From assembly GCA_023442215.1 (NCBI GenBank), contig JAEZMP010000656.1, positions 1 through 12,337 on the forward strand: a stretch of 12,337 nucleotides of DNA, read 5' to 3'. The notes under the pieces were generated by a model. The model made no database searches. It had not been told where the DNA came from and saw nothing but the letters and a program-made list of their open reading frames with translations. Below are positions 6,741-12,337 of this stretch, piece by piece. Origin of the DNA: Pseudomonadota bacterium. GTDB taxonomy: Bacteria; Pseudomonadota; Alphaproteobacteria; Rhizobiales; Segnochrobactraceae. How positions within the stretch are numbered: the stretch's first letter is position 1; every line of letters starts with the position of its first letter. A program made the translations under genes and the position numbers.

Positions 6741-8018
6741 ATGAGCAACCGGCTCAGGGAACTGCGCGAGCGCCAGGCGGTCATCGTGACCGAGGCGCGG
6801 GAGCGACTCGAACAGATCAGCGCCCAGACCGACGAGGCGCGGGTCAGGGAACTCGAGGGCCAGCACGACACCGCCATGGCGGAGTACGACCGGCTGGAGA
6901 CGGAGATCGCGCGCGAGGAGCGGGTCGCCAGGCTCGAGCGTGACCAGGAAGAGCGTCGTGCGCGGCGCCGCCCGAATCCGGGCGATGGCGAGGGCCGCGG
7001 CGGCGGCGATGACGGTGCCCGGCCGCTGGAATATCGCCAGGTGTTCCACGACTTCCTTCGGCGCGGCGGCGATGTCAGCGAGCTGAACGCGGAGGAGCGG
7101 CAGGTTCTTCGCAACGGGGCGCTGCCGAACAGCGAATTCCGCGCGCAGACCACCACCGGCGCGGCCGGCGGCTACACGGTGCCGACGGAACTCGCCGCGT
7201 TCATCGTCAAGGCCATGAAGGCCTGGGGGCCGATGTACGACGAGGACATCTGCACGGTGCTGAACACGGCCTCTGGCGCTCCGATCAAGATTCCGACCGT
7301 CGACGATACCGCCGTGACGGCCGAAGCCCACACCGAGGGGACGCCGCTGACGGACGACGGCGGCAAGGACGTGACCTTCGGCCAGAAGAGCCTCGATGCC
7401 TACGTGTTCGACACGGAGTTCGTGAGGCTCTCGATGGAACTCGCGCAGGACTCCGTCCTGAACGTGGAGACGCTGCTGGCCGAGCTGCTGGGCGAGCGCC
7501 TCGGGCGGATCGCCAACAGTAAGCTCACGGTCGGCACCGGTTCTTCCCAGCCGAATGGCGTCGTCACCGCTTCGAGCCTCGGCAAGACCGCCGCCGGTGC
7601 CACGGCGATCACGTCGGACGAGATCATCGACCTGCTGCACTCGGTCGATCCGGCCTATCGCCAGTCGCCGAAGGCTCGCTTCATGTTCAACGACATGACG
7701 CTGTCCGTGATCCGCAAGCTGAAGGACGGCCAGGGCAATTATCTCTGGCAGATGGGGGACATCACCAAGGGCTCGCCCGGAACGCTGCTCGGCTTCCGGT
7801 ACGAGATCAACCAGGCGATGGACAGCATCGCCGCCGCGAAGAAGATCATGATCTTCGGCGACTTCGGCAAGTACTTCGTCCGCAAGGTCGGCGCTCCGGC
7901 GATCGGCGTGCTGCGGGAACGGTTCTGGCCGGACCTCGGGATCGCCGGGCTCATCCGGTTCGATGGCGAGCTTGGCGATACCACCGCCATCAAGCACCTG
8001 ATCACCGCCGCGTCGTAA
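6741..8018 (+). CDS. Major capsid protein, HK97 fold, with N-terminal scaffolding domain
   Basis: A 425-residue precursor of the head shell. Residues 1-75 are a charged coiled-coil (RLRELRERQ, ARVRELEGQ, RLETEIAREERVARLE), matching the HK97 delta or scaffold domain. A Gly/Asp/Arg-rich linker follows (78-94). The conserved entry into the mature fold is TTTGAAGGYTVPTELAAFIV (137-156), so protease cleavage probably occurs before it. Later capsid landmarks are IKIPTVDD, FVRLSMELAQDS, ELLGERLGRIAN, the GTGSSQPNGV segment and the closing DLGIAGLIRFDGELGD. The start has a clear GAGG six bases upstream. Chemical cross-linking as in HK97 cannot be judged from sequence. Confidence 0.96.
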   Translation: MSNRLRELRERQAVIVTEARERLEQISAQTDEARVRELEGQHDTAMAEYDRLETEIAREERVARLERDQEERRARRRPNPGDGEGRGGGDDGARPLEYRQVFHDFLRRGGDVSELNAEERQVLRNGALPNSEFRAQTTTGAAGGYTVPTELAAFIVKAMKAWGPMYDEDICTVLNTASGAPIKIPTVDDTAVTAEAHTEGTPLTDDGGKDVTFGQKSLDAYVFDTEFVRLSMELAQDSVLNVETLLAELLGERLGRIANSKLTVGTGSSQPNGVVTASSLGKTAAGATAITSDEIIDLLHSVDPAYRQSPKARFMFNDMTLSVIRKLKDGQGNYLWQMGDITKGSPGTLLGFRYEINQAMDSIAAAKKIMIFGDFGKYFVRKVGAPAIGVLRERFWPDLGIAGLIRFDGELGDTTAIKHLITAAS

Positions 8019-8019
8019 T

Positions 8020-8073
8020 CCGGCCCGTCGGCCGGAAGCGGCAAACCAGCGGGCGGCGGTTGACGCCGCCCGC
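8020..8073 (+). promoter_or_regulatory. Two tandem GC hairpins directly after the capsid stop codon
   Basis: Hairpin one is CCGGCC (8020-8025), CGTC loop, GGCCGG (8030-8035), starting one base after the capsid TAA. Hairpin two is GCGGGCGGCG (8049-8058), GTTGA loop, CGCCGCCCGC (8064-8073), a perfect ten-base-pair stem. Neither has a T tail, so they are not ordinary terminators. They may protect the 3' end of the abundant capsid message from exonucleases or slow ribosomes before the next gene (inference). Confidence 0.6.
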
Positions 8074-8094
8074 ATCCAAGCAAGGAAGCGGGAC

Positions 8095-8274
8095 ATGAAA
8101 ATCAGGATGCTTACGCCCGTCGCCGGCGCGGACTTCGCACTCGCCGCGGGCGACGAGACCGAGCGCTTCGACGATCGGGAGGCGCGCCGCTACATCGATG
8201 CCGGGTATGCCGTGCCCGTTTCGGAGGTGCCGGCGGAGCGCACGCGGAAGCGCGCGGCTCCTGAAACCCGCTGA
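8095..8274 (+). CDS. Small phage protein of unknown function (59 aa)
   Basis: A 59-residue acidic-then-basic protein between capsid and connector genes. It begins MKIRMLTPVAGADFALAAGD and includes a helix DDREARRYIDAGYAVPV (26-42), then a basic tail. The strand, GD turn and short helix ending GYA resemble the small modules often found next to phage capsid genes (family name uncertain; possibly like the Mu/FluMu N-terminal domain). AAGGA (8082-8086) lies eight bases before the ATG. The next gene starts eight bases after its stop. It could be a minor head decoration or an assembly helper, but the sequence does not show which. Confidence 0.65.
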   Translation: MKIRMLTPVAGADFALAAGDETERFDDREARRYIDAGYAVPVSEVPAERTRKRAAPETR

Positions 8275-8282
8275 CGCGCCCC

Positions 8283-8927
8283 ATGAAGTGGTTTCCATCC
8301 CGTGTAACGGTCGCGCCCACGACCGAACCGGTCACCGTGGTGCAGGCCCGGCGGCAATGCGGGCTCGACGAAGGCGACGCCAGCCGGGACGCCGCGCTTT
8401 CGCAGTTCATCGCCTCCGCGCGCACCGAGGTCGAGAACGAATGCAGCATCCGGCTGATCCGTCAGACGGTATCGATGCAGTGCGACGACTTCCGTGCGCT
8501 GGGGTTCCTTCCCGCGGCTCCGATCCTCGATCCCGACACCGTCGAGATTGCCTACGTCGATGCGGCCGGCGTGACGCGCGCGGTCGATGGCGATGTGTTC
8601 GAGGTTCATGCCGACGATCTGGACCCGAAAATCACGCTGCGCTTCGGCCGGCAATGGCCTTCGATCCAACCGGGGTCGCGCGTCACGGTGACGGCTGTTC
8701 TCGGGTTCGGTGACAGTGGCACCAGCGTTCCGCCGCCGCTGATTTCGGCAATGCTGCTGAAGATCGGGATGAAGGCGGGGATGTCCGGCCGCGACCTTCT
8801 GATCCGCACCGACGACGTCGACGGCGTCGGATCGACGACTTACGGCGGCATCGTCGAGGTATCGACCGCACATGAGCGGGCGATATCCAGCCTTCTGGCC
8901 CATTATCAACGGTGGCCGCTGACATGA
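8283..8927 (+). CDS. Head-tail connector protein, gp6-like
   Basis: A 214-residue protein of the HK97 gp6 type, the adaptor ring that docks under the portal. It has PTTEPVTVVQARRQCGLDEGD (12-32), then DAALSQFIASARTEVENECSIRLIRQT (36-62), the characteristic helix pair. A central strand region follows (APILDPDTVEIAYVDAAG), with PPPLISAMLLKIG and a C-terminal helix ending SLLAHYQRW. The length is at the upper end for the family. There is no strong ribosome site, so coupling to the preceding small gene is likely. Its stop overlaps the next start as ATGA (8924-8927). Confidence 0.88.
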   Translation: MKWFPSRVTVAPTTEPVTVVQARRQCGLDEGDASRDAALSQFIASARTEVENECSIRLIRQTVSMQCDDFRALGFLPAAPILDPDTVEIAYVDAAGVTRAVDGDVFEVHADDLDPKITLRFGRQWPSIQPGSRVTVTAVLGFGDSGTSVPPPLISAMLLKIGMKAGMSGRDLLIRTDDVDGVGSTTYGGIVEVSTAHERAISSLLAHYQRWPLT

Positions 8928-9271
8928 CGCCGGAAGCCATGAAGGCTAGCTATCGCCGCCAGATGCAGAAGGCGGGCACCGTGGTGCTGCGGCGGGTGGC
9001 CGGCGCGGCGCTGAGCACTGTGGCGGAAGTAACGCTTCGCGCGCGTGTCACCGGCTACGAGCCGCGGGAGATGGTTGGCGACGTGCAGCAGGGCGACCGG
9101 CGCGTGATCGCGCTCGCCGAGGACATCGGCGACTTTCCGGCGCCGATCAAGGTGGGGGTGGATCGCATCGTAATCGACGGCACCGTGACCACGATCCGGG
9201 CGGTGGACGACCAGACGCGGCGGGTCGGCGGGGTGCTGATCGCCTATGAAATCCGGGTGCGCGGCCCATGA
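8924..9271 (+). CDS. Head closure (head-tail joining) protein
   Basis: A 115-residue protein in the position and of the size of phage head-closure proteins (lambda gpFII or SPP1 gp16 role). These form the stopper below the connector ring. After a short helix it is mostly strand: VVLRRV (20-25), AEVTLRARVTGY (34-45), QGDRRVIALAED (56-67), DRIVIDGTVTTIRAVD (80-95) and GGVLIAYEIRVRG (102-114), a plausible small beta-barrel. The ATG at 8924 overlaps the connector stop by four bases with GGTGG upstream; GTG 8912 is a weaker in-frame alternative. Its own stop overlaps the next start as ATGA. Function rests mainly on order and overall pattern. Confidence 0.75.
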   Translation: MTPEAMKASYRRQMQKAGTVVLRRVAGAALSTVAEVTLRARVTGYEPREMVGDVQQGDRRVIALAEDIGDFPAPIKVGVDRIVIDGTVTTIRAVDDQTRRVGGVLIAYEIRVRGP

Positions 9272-9924
9272 AGGTCCGGATCGAGACGAGTGCGATCACG
9301 CGCAAGATCACGCTCGACGACATCGTTCCGGAGGCCGAGCGCCGGGCGCTGCGGGCGCAGATGGCCCGGGAGGCGGTAGCGGAGGCCGCCGCGCGAAATC
9401 GGCGCGTGTTCGGCGTGGAGCCGCCCAGGCGGGAGTTCGTCGACGGACGCGAAGGCGCGGCCTTCGAGAGCGTGAAGCCCGCCGGCCGCATCGATGTGGA
9501 ATGGGCCTTCGCGGACGAGTCGATCCGCTGGATTACCGAGGCGCTGATTCAGGCGTCGCCGATCGGACCCGGCAAGAACGGGCACTACAAGGATTCGTTC
9601 GTGGTGCTGCTCGACGGGATGGCGATCGAGACGAGTGCACCGCTGCCGGCGCAATTCGACGAAGTCGCGATCCTCAACACCCAACCGTATGCCCGCAAGA
9701 TCGAGCGCGGGCTGTCACAGCAGGCCCCGGACGGCGTGTTTCAGGCGGTTGCCGCGGTGGCGAGCCGTCGGTTCGGGAACATCGTCAAGATCAGGTTCAG
9801 CTACCGGGCGCCTCTGTTCGGCGGCATCCATGAATGGGCCGTAGGGCGCGCCCGAAGCGGCAGGCCAAAAGAGGTCGCCCGTCAGGGCCGAACGCCCGCC
9901 ATCATCATTACGCCCTATAGGTGA
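9268..9924 (+). CDS. Tail completion/neck protein, HK97 gp10-like
   Basis: A 218-residue protein with the gp10-like pattern: SPIGPGKNGHYKDSF (97-111), a strand AIETSAP, NTQPYARKIERG (137-148), and an amphipathic helix GVFQAVAAVASRRFGN (156-171). An aromatic strand VKIRFSYRAP closes the core. Such proteins cap or organise the tail end at the head-tail joint. It is longer than the common gp10 proteins (roughly 110-150 residues), because of an extra charged helical N-terminus (about 1-75) and a basic C-terminus. It overlaps the previous gene by four bases. Confidence 0.8.
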   Translation: MKVRIETSAITRKITLDDIVPEAERRALRAQMAREAVAEAAARNRRVFGVEPPRREFVDGREGAAFESVKPAGRIDVEWAFADESIRWITEALIQASPIGPGKNGHYKDSFVVLLDGMAIETSAPLPAQFDEVAILNTQPYARKIERGLSQQAPDGVFQAVAAVASRRFGNIVKIRFSYRAPLFGGIHEWAVGRARSGRPKEVARQGRTPAIIITPYR

Positions 9925-9928
9925 CCCC

Positions 9929-10345
9929 ATGGCGCACGCGCAGGTTTGCACCGCCGCCGAGGCCTGGCTCGCGGCGCACTGGACGCATTCCGAGGTGCCT
10001 ATCCTGGCACCGAACGGCGATGGCGGCGTGCCGGCCGATGGCGCCGCGTTCCTCAAGATCGACTATCCGTGGTGCCGGTCGGCACAGAAATCCATCGGCG
10101 CGCCGGGCAACAACGTCCACCGCGAGGAAGGCGTGTTCCGCGTGCTGATCTTCGTGCCGCGGGGCATCGGCGTCGACGACGGGCGGGCATGGTCGGCGGA
10201 GATCGAGGCGATGTTCCGGGGGCAGAGCCTCGCGGAGCATCTCGTCTGCTACTCGCCCTCGACCGCTACCGACGATCAGGACACCGACGGCGCCTATTGC
10301 GTGTTCGCCGTCGCCGTCGAGTACCGATTCGACCTTTTCGGCTGA
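9929..10345 (+). CDS. Tail terminator protein (DUF4128-like)
   Basis: A 138-residue protein between the gp10-like and tail tube genes, where tail terminators (lambda gpU role) sit. It has an N-terminal helix (AQVCTAAEAWLAAHW), strands around VPILAPNGDG and FLKIDYPW, a central strand EGVFRVLIFVPRGIG (67-81), then a helix GRAWSAEIEAMFRGQ (85-99). The last strand is YCVFAVAVEYRFD (123-135). This matches phage tail terminators, which form a hexameric ring stopping tube growth. ATG 9929 has AGGTGA (9919-9924) overlapping the upstream stop. Confidence 0.78.
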   Translation: MAHAQVCTAAEAWLAAHWTHSEVPILAPNGDGGVPADGAAFLKIDYPWCRSAQKSIGAPGNNVHREEGVFRVLIFVPRGIGVDDGRAWSAEIEAMFRGQSLAEHLVCYSPSTATDDQDTDGAYCVFAVAVEYRFDLFG

Positions 10346-10373
10346 TCATCCTCCAACATCGAAGGAACGTCCC

Positions 10374-11309
10374 ATGGTGGATTTCTCGGATTCGAGCGCC
10401 ATTCAGCTCGCCTATGTTTCGACGGCCGACGGCGCGGTGCCTGCGACGCCGACTTGGAAGGTGTGGCGGGCGACGGGCGGCGGACTGCGGCTCAACAAGA
10501 GCACCGTGACGAGCGACGAGCGCCGCGCCGATCGCAACGTGCCCGACCTGATCCAGACCGGGCAGGACTGGGCCGGCGATTACCAGTGCGAGCTTTCCTA
10601 CGGCACACACGATGACCTGTTCGCGGCACTGCTGCGCGGGACGTGGTCGACGAACGTGCTGAAGAACGGCGTGACCAAGGCGCTGTTCGCCTTCGAGCAT
10701 CGCCGCCAGCTCGGCGCCGGCTATTCGTTCTCGCGCTTCACCGGCGTGCAGGTGAACAGCTGTTCGTTCAGCCTGCAGAGCCGTTCGAAGGTGACCATGA
10801 CTTTCAACGCGATGGCGCTCGCCGAGGTGCTGGGCACGGCGATCGTGAGTGGCGCGACCTATACCGCCGCCAACACCAAGGCCATCGCGGACGCCTCCAA
10901 TTCGGTATCGGCGCTGTCGATCTCGTCGGCCGCGATCCTCGATCCGGTGGTGGTGCGCAGCCTCAATTTCGACCTGACCAACAACCTGCGGACCCGGCCC
11001 GCTGTCGGCAGCAAGTTTTCCAGCGAGTTCGGCACCGGGCGGTTCGAAGCGACCGGCACCATCGAACTCTATTTCTCGTCGAACGAAGCCTATCAGGCTG
11101 TGCTCGACCACGGCAGCGCGGCGATCTCGTTCACCGTCGGCACCGTCACCAACGAGAAATACACCTTCCTTTTCCCGAAATGCGTGCTGGGGGGCGGCCA
11201 GGTGCAGGAGGGCGGCAACGACGAGGACGTGATCGCCTCGATCCCGTTCACCGCCGTCTACGACGCCACGGAAGCGTGCTCGCTCAAGATCACGCGGGCG
11301 GTGGCGTGA
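10374..11309 (+). CDS. Major tail tube protein
   Basis: A 311-residue protein of the phage tube type. Typical landmarks are TWKVWRATGGGLRLNKSTVTSDE (27-49) followed by RRADRNVPDLI and the block AGDYQCELSYGTHDDLFAALLRGTW (67-91). Long alternating strand segments follow (SFSLQSRSKVTMTFNAMAL, RSLNFDLTNNLRTRPAVGS, RFEATGTIELYF). The protein stacks in rings to build the tail shaft. A good AAGGA (10362-10366) lies seven bases before the ATG. The stop codon shares one base with the next ATG (TGATG). Confidence 0.9.
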   Translation: MVDFSDSSAIQLAYVSTADGAVPATPTWKVWRATGGGLRLNKSTVTSDERRADRNVPDLIQTGQDWAGDYQCELSYGTHDDLFAALLRGTWSTNVLKNGVTKALFAFEHRRQLGAGYSFSRFTGVQVNSCSFSLQSRSKVTMTFNAMALAEVLGTAIVSGATYTAANTKAIADASNSVSALSISSAAILDPVVVRSLNFDLTNNLRTRPAVGSKFSSEFGTGRFEATGTIELYFSSNEAYQAVLDHGSAAISFTVGTVTNEKYTFLFPKCVLGGGQVQEGGNDEDVIASIPFTAVYDATEACSLKITRAVA

Positions 11310-11500
11310 TGGCGATCGAGATCACAGAGGCTTTCAGCGGCTGGCCCGAGGGCGAGGAACGGGCCTTCACCGTCGGGGAACGCCCCGCCGACCTGACCCG
11401 GGAATACGAGGCGCTGCTCGTGCAGAAGGGGCATGCGCGCCGTATCTCCGGCCGGAGCGCGGGCGCGGCCGCGCGCCCCGACGATGCCGCCGACGGGTGA
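11309..11500 (+). CDS. Small tail-region protein of unknown function (63 aa)
   Basis: A 63-residue protein starting inside the tail tube stop codon. The sequence runs MAIEITEAFSGWPEGEERAF, then TVGERPADLTREYEALLVQKGHARRI and a low-complexity Ala/Arg/Gly/Asp tail. The compact core resembles that of the small protein after the capsid gene (8095): a Gly turn with acidic residues, then a short helix ending KGHA compared with AGYA. Small proteins of this kind recur after phage tube genes, but their role is unknown. The 3' end overlaps the chaperone gene. Confidence 0.65.
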   Translation: MAIEITEAFSGWPEGEERAFTVGERPADLTREYEALLVQKGHARRISGRSAGAAARPDDAADG

Positions 11501-12179
11501 ATGGGTCGACGGCCTGCCCGGGCTCGGGGACATCGCTATCCGGGTCCGCCGGTTCGGAAACCCCGACCACGAGCGGGAGCGGGCGCGGATGCTGCGCACC
11601 GGGCCCGTCGACGACGGCGCGCTTGCCGCCGCCACGATCCTGACCGGCTGGCGCAATGTCGAGCATGCCGGGCAGCCGCTCGACTTCACCGCTGAGACAG
11701 CGCGGGCGCTGCTGTGCGATCCCGCGCTTGGCGATCTGCTTGCGGGCGTGCAGGCGGCGGCGGACATCGTCACCCGCGCCCATCACGCGGCGATGGAGGC
11801 CGACGGCGCGGCGCTGACCGCGCTGATGACGTGGTCGCTGGCGTGGAGCGCGGATGCGATCCGCTTCCTCGAGGAAGAGCGGGCGGCAAACCCGGATTTC
11901 GACCCGCCGGCACTGCGCAACCGGCCGGAGCTGCCGGAGCACCTTGCCTTTGTGTGGCGCGCCTTCGGCGATCTTGCGACGGAGCGCACATCCGGCTTCG
12001 GGGTCGGGCCAATCCCATGGAGCGCCATCGAGGCCTATGCCGACCGGGCCGGCATTGCCGACGTGGATGAGCGGGCGGATTTCAAGGCGCTGATCCGCGT
12101 GCTCGACGACGTCGTCGTCAAACACCACGCCGAGGCGGCCCGTAAATCGACCGACAAGCGGCGGCCTGAGCGCCGCTGA
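11484..12179 (+). CDS. Tail assembly chaperone, two-domain (G-like plus T-like) in one frame
   Basis: A 231-residue protein with two parts. Residues 5-100 start GEWVDGLPGLGDIAIRVRRFGNPDHERERARML and include LTGWRNVEHAGQPLDF, the usual look of a G-type tail assembly chaperone. Residues 140-220 read PELPEHLAFVWRAFGDLATER, then GFGVGPIPWSAIEAYADRAGI and FKALIRVLDDVVV, like the second chaperone domain (DUF1799-like). These chaperones hold the tape measure protein while the tube assembles. In many phages the second domain is reached by a ribosomal frameshift; here it is in frame. ATG 11484 is chosen because it puts the GEWVDG motif near the terminus. ATG 11433 is an alternative, preceded by AAGGGG but with only one base spacing. 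Translation is probably coupled to the overlapping small gene. Confidence 0.7.
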   Translation: MPPTGEWVDGLPGLGDIAIRVRRFGNPDHERERARMLRTGPVDDGALAAATILTGWRNVEHAGQPLDFTAETARALLCDPALGDLLAGVQAAADIVTRAHHAAMEADGAALTALMTWSLAWSADAIRFLEEERAANPDFDPPALRNRPELPEHLAFVWRAFGDLATERTSGFGVGPIPWSAIEAYADRAGIADVDERADFKALIRVLDDVVVKHHAEAARKSTDKRRPERR

Positions 12180-12268
12180 CGACGCATTTCACGCGGGCCA
12201 TTCCGGCCGCGTGAACCGGCCGGGGGCGAGGTCACGAGCGCCCCCGGCCACCCCACTCGTGACAGGAG
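12157..12268 (+). promoter_or_regulatory. Three consecutive hairpins and a predicted pseudoknot next to the ribosome site of the last gene
   Basis: Hairpin A: AGCGGCG (12157-12163) with CGCCGCT (12171-12177), running into the chaperone stop codon. Hairpin B: TTCACGCGG (12188-12196) with CCGCGTGAA (12207-12215). Hairpin C: GGCCGGGGGCG (12218-12228) with CGCCCCCGGCC (12239-12249), an 11-base-pair perfect stem. The loop of C contains GTCACGAG (12231-12238), perfectly complementary to CTCGTGAC (12256-12263). That partner directly abuts the Shine-Dalgarno AGGAG (12264-12268) of the gene starting at 12275. Stem C plus the 8-base-pair loop pairing gives an H-type pseudoknot with a two-base first loop and a six-base last loop. 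Absence of a T run argues against simple termination. Translational control is the likely role (inference). Confidence 0.65.
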
Positions 12269-12274
12269 CGACCA

Positions 12275-12337
12275 ATGGATATCAGCAAGATCAAGGTGGA
12301 TGTCGACGCGATCGAAAACGGCGCGTGGGTGGAGGGC
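12275..12337 (+). CDS. Next tail gene, N-terminal 21 residues only; possibly a second tail assembly chaperone
   Basis: The ATG at 12275 is preceded by AGGAG (12264-12268) with six bases spacing, a clear ribosome site. The frame is open to the window edge. The visible residues start MDISKIKVDVDAIE and end NGAWVEG. The last part resembles GEWVDG near the start of the upstream chaperone (residues 5-10), so this may be a paralogous G-type chaperone rather than the tape measure protein expected soon after. The evidence is six positions only. Confidence 0.55.
   Translation, partial: MDISKIKVDVDAIENGAWVEG

Noticed and set aside
6342..8096. Very long minus-strand open frame (584 codons) opposite protease and capsid
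   Set aside because: It would run through the terminator and across two confident genes. It shows no known motif and has low-complexity Arg/Asp/His repeats typical of antisense frames.
2436..11309. Gene transfer agent cluster instead of a phage
   Set aside because: The gene order resembles alphaproteobacterial GTAs, as in all HK97-like heads. The adjoining primase-helicase, NusG-like gene, HNH nuclease and possible cos site argue for an autonomous phage or prophage.

Overview
The window is a stretch of tailed-phage or prophage DNA, all on the plus strand, from what looks like a high-GC alphaproteobacterium. The host assignment is an inference from GC-rich codon use and the style of the proteins; no host gene, tRNA, integrase or attachment site is visible. 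It holds a siphovirus-type (HK97-like) head and tail-assembly module attached to the end of a replication module.

Layout: (1) 1-716, the C-terminal part of a D5/P4-type primase-helicase. (2) 717-1062, no gene, but an array of about eleven copies of YGGGAG(G/C)(A/T) in both orientations and a consensus TATAAT at 1024. (3) 1063-1698, a NusG-family regulator, followed by a 163-base gap ending in a strong intrinsic terminator (1817-1846). (4) 1862-2233, a small HNH nuclease, then a 202-base gap with GC hairpins, a T tract and two 15-base direct repeats 22 bases apart, the expected place for a packaging (cos-like) site. (5) 2436-8018, the packaging and head genes: small terminase, large terminase, portal, S78-type prohead protease and HK97-fold capsid, with a second intrinsic terminator between protease and capsid. 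(6) 8095-11309, a tiny protein, gp6-like connector, head closure protein, HK97 gp10-like tail completion protein, tail terminator and tail tube. (7) 11309-12337, another tiny protein, a two-domain tail assembly chaperone, an elaborate RNA-structure region, and the first 21 codons of the next tail gene.

The genes form a tightly packed assembly line. Stop/start overlaps occur at 4787, 8924, 9268 and 11309, and the portal and protease genes overlap by 20 bases. The phage-encoded NusG paralogue stands at the head of a transcription unit with at least two intrinsic terminators inside it. This suggests (inference) processive antitermination controlling late gene expression.

The most novel-looking elements are non-coding: the GGGAGG array beside the primase gene, the spaced direct repeats before the small terminase gene, the putative NusG-responsive leader, and three consecutive hairpins before the last gene. 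The loop of the third hairpin is perfectly complementary (8 bases) to the bases abutting the downstream Shine-Dalgarno sequence, so an H-type pseudoknot can be drawn.
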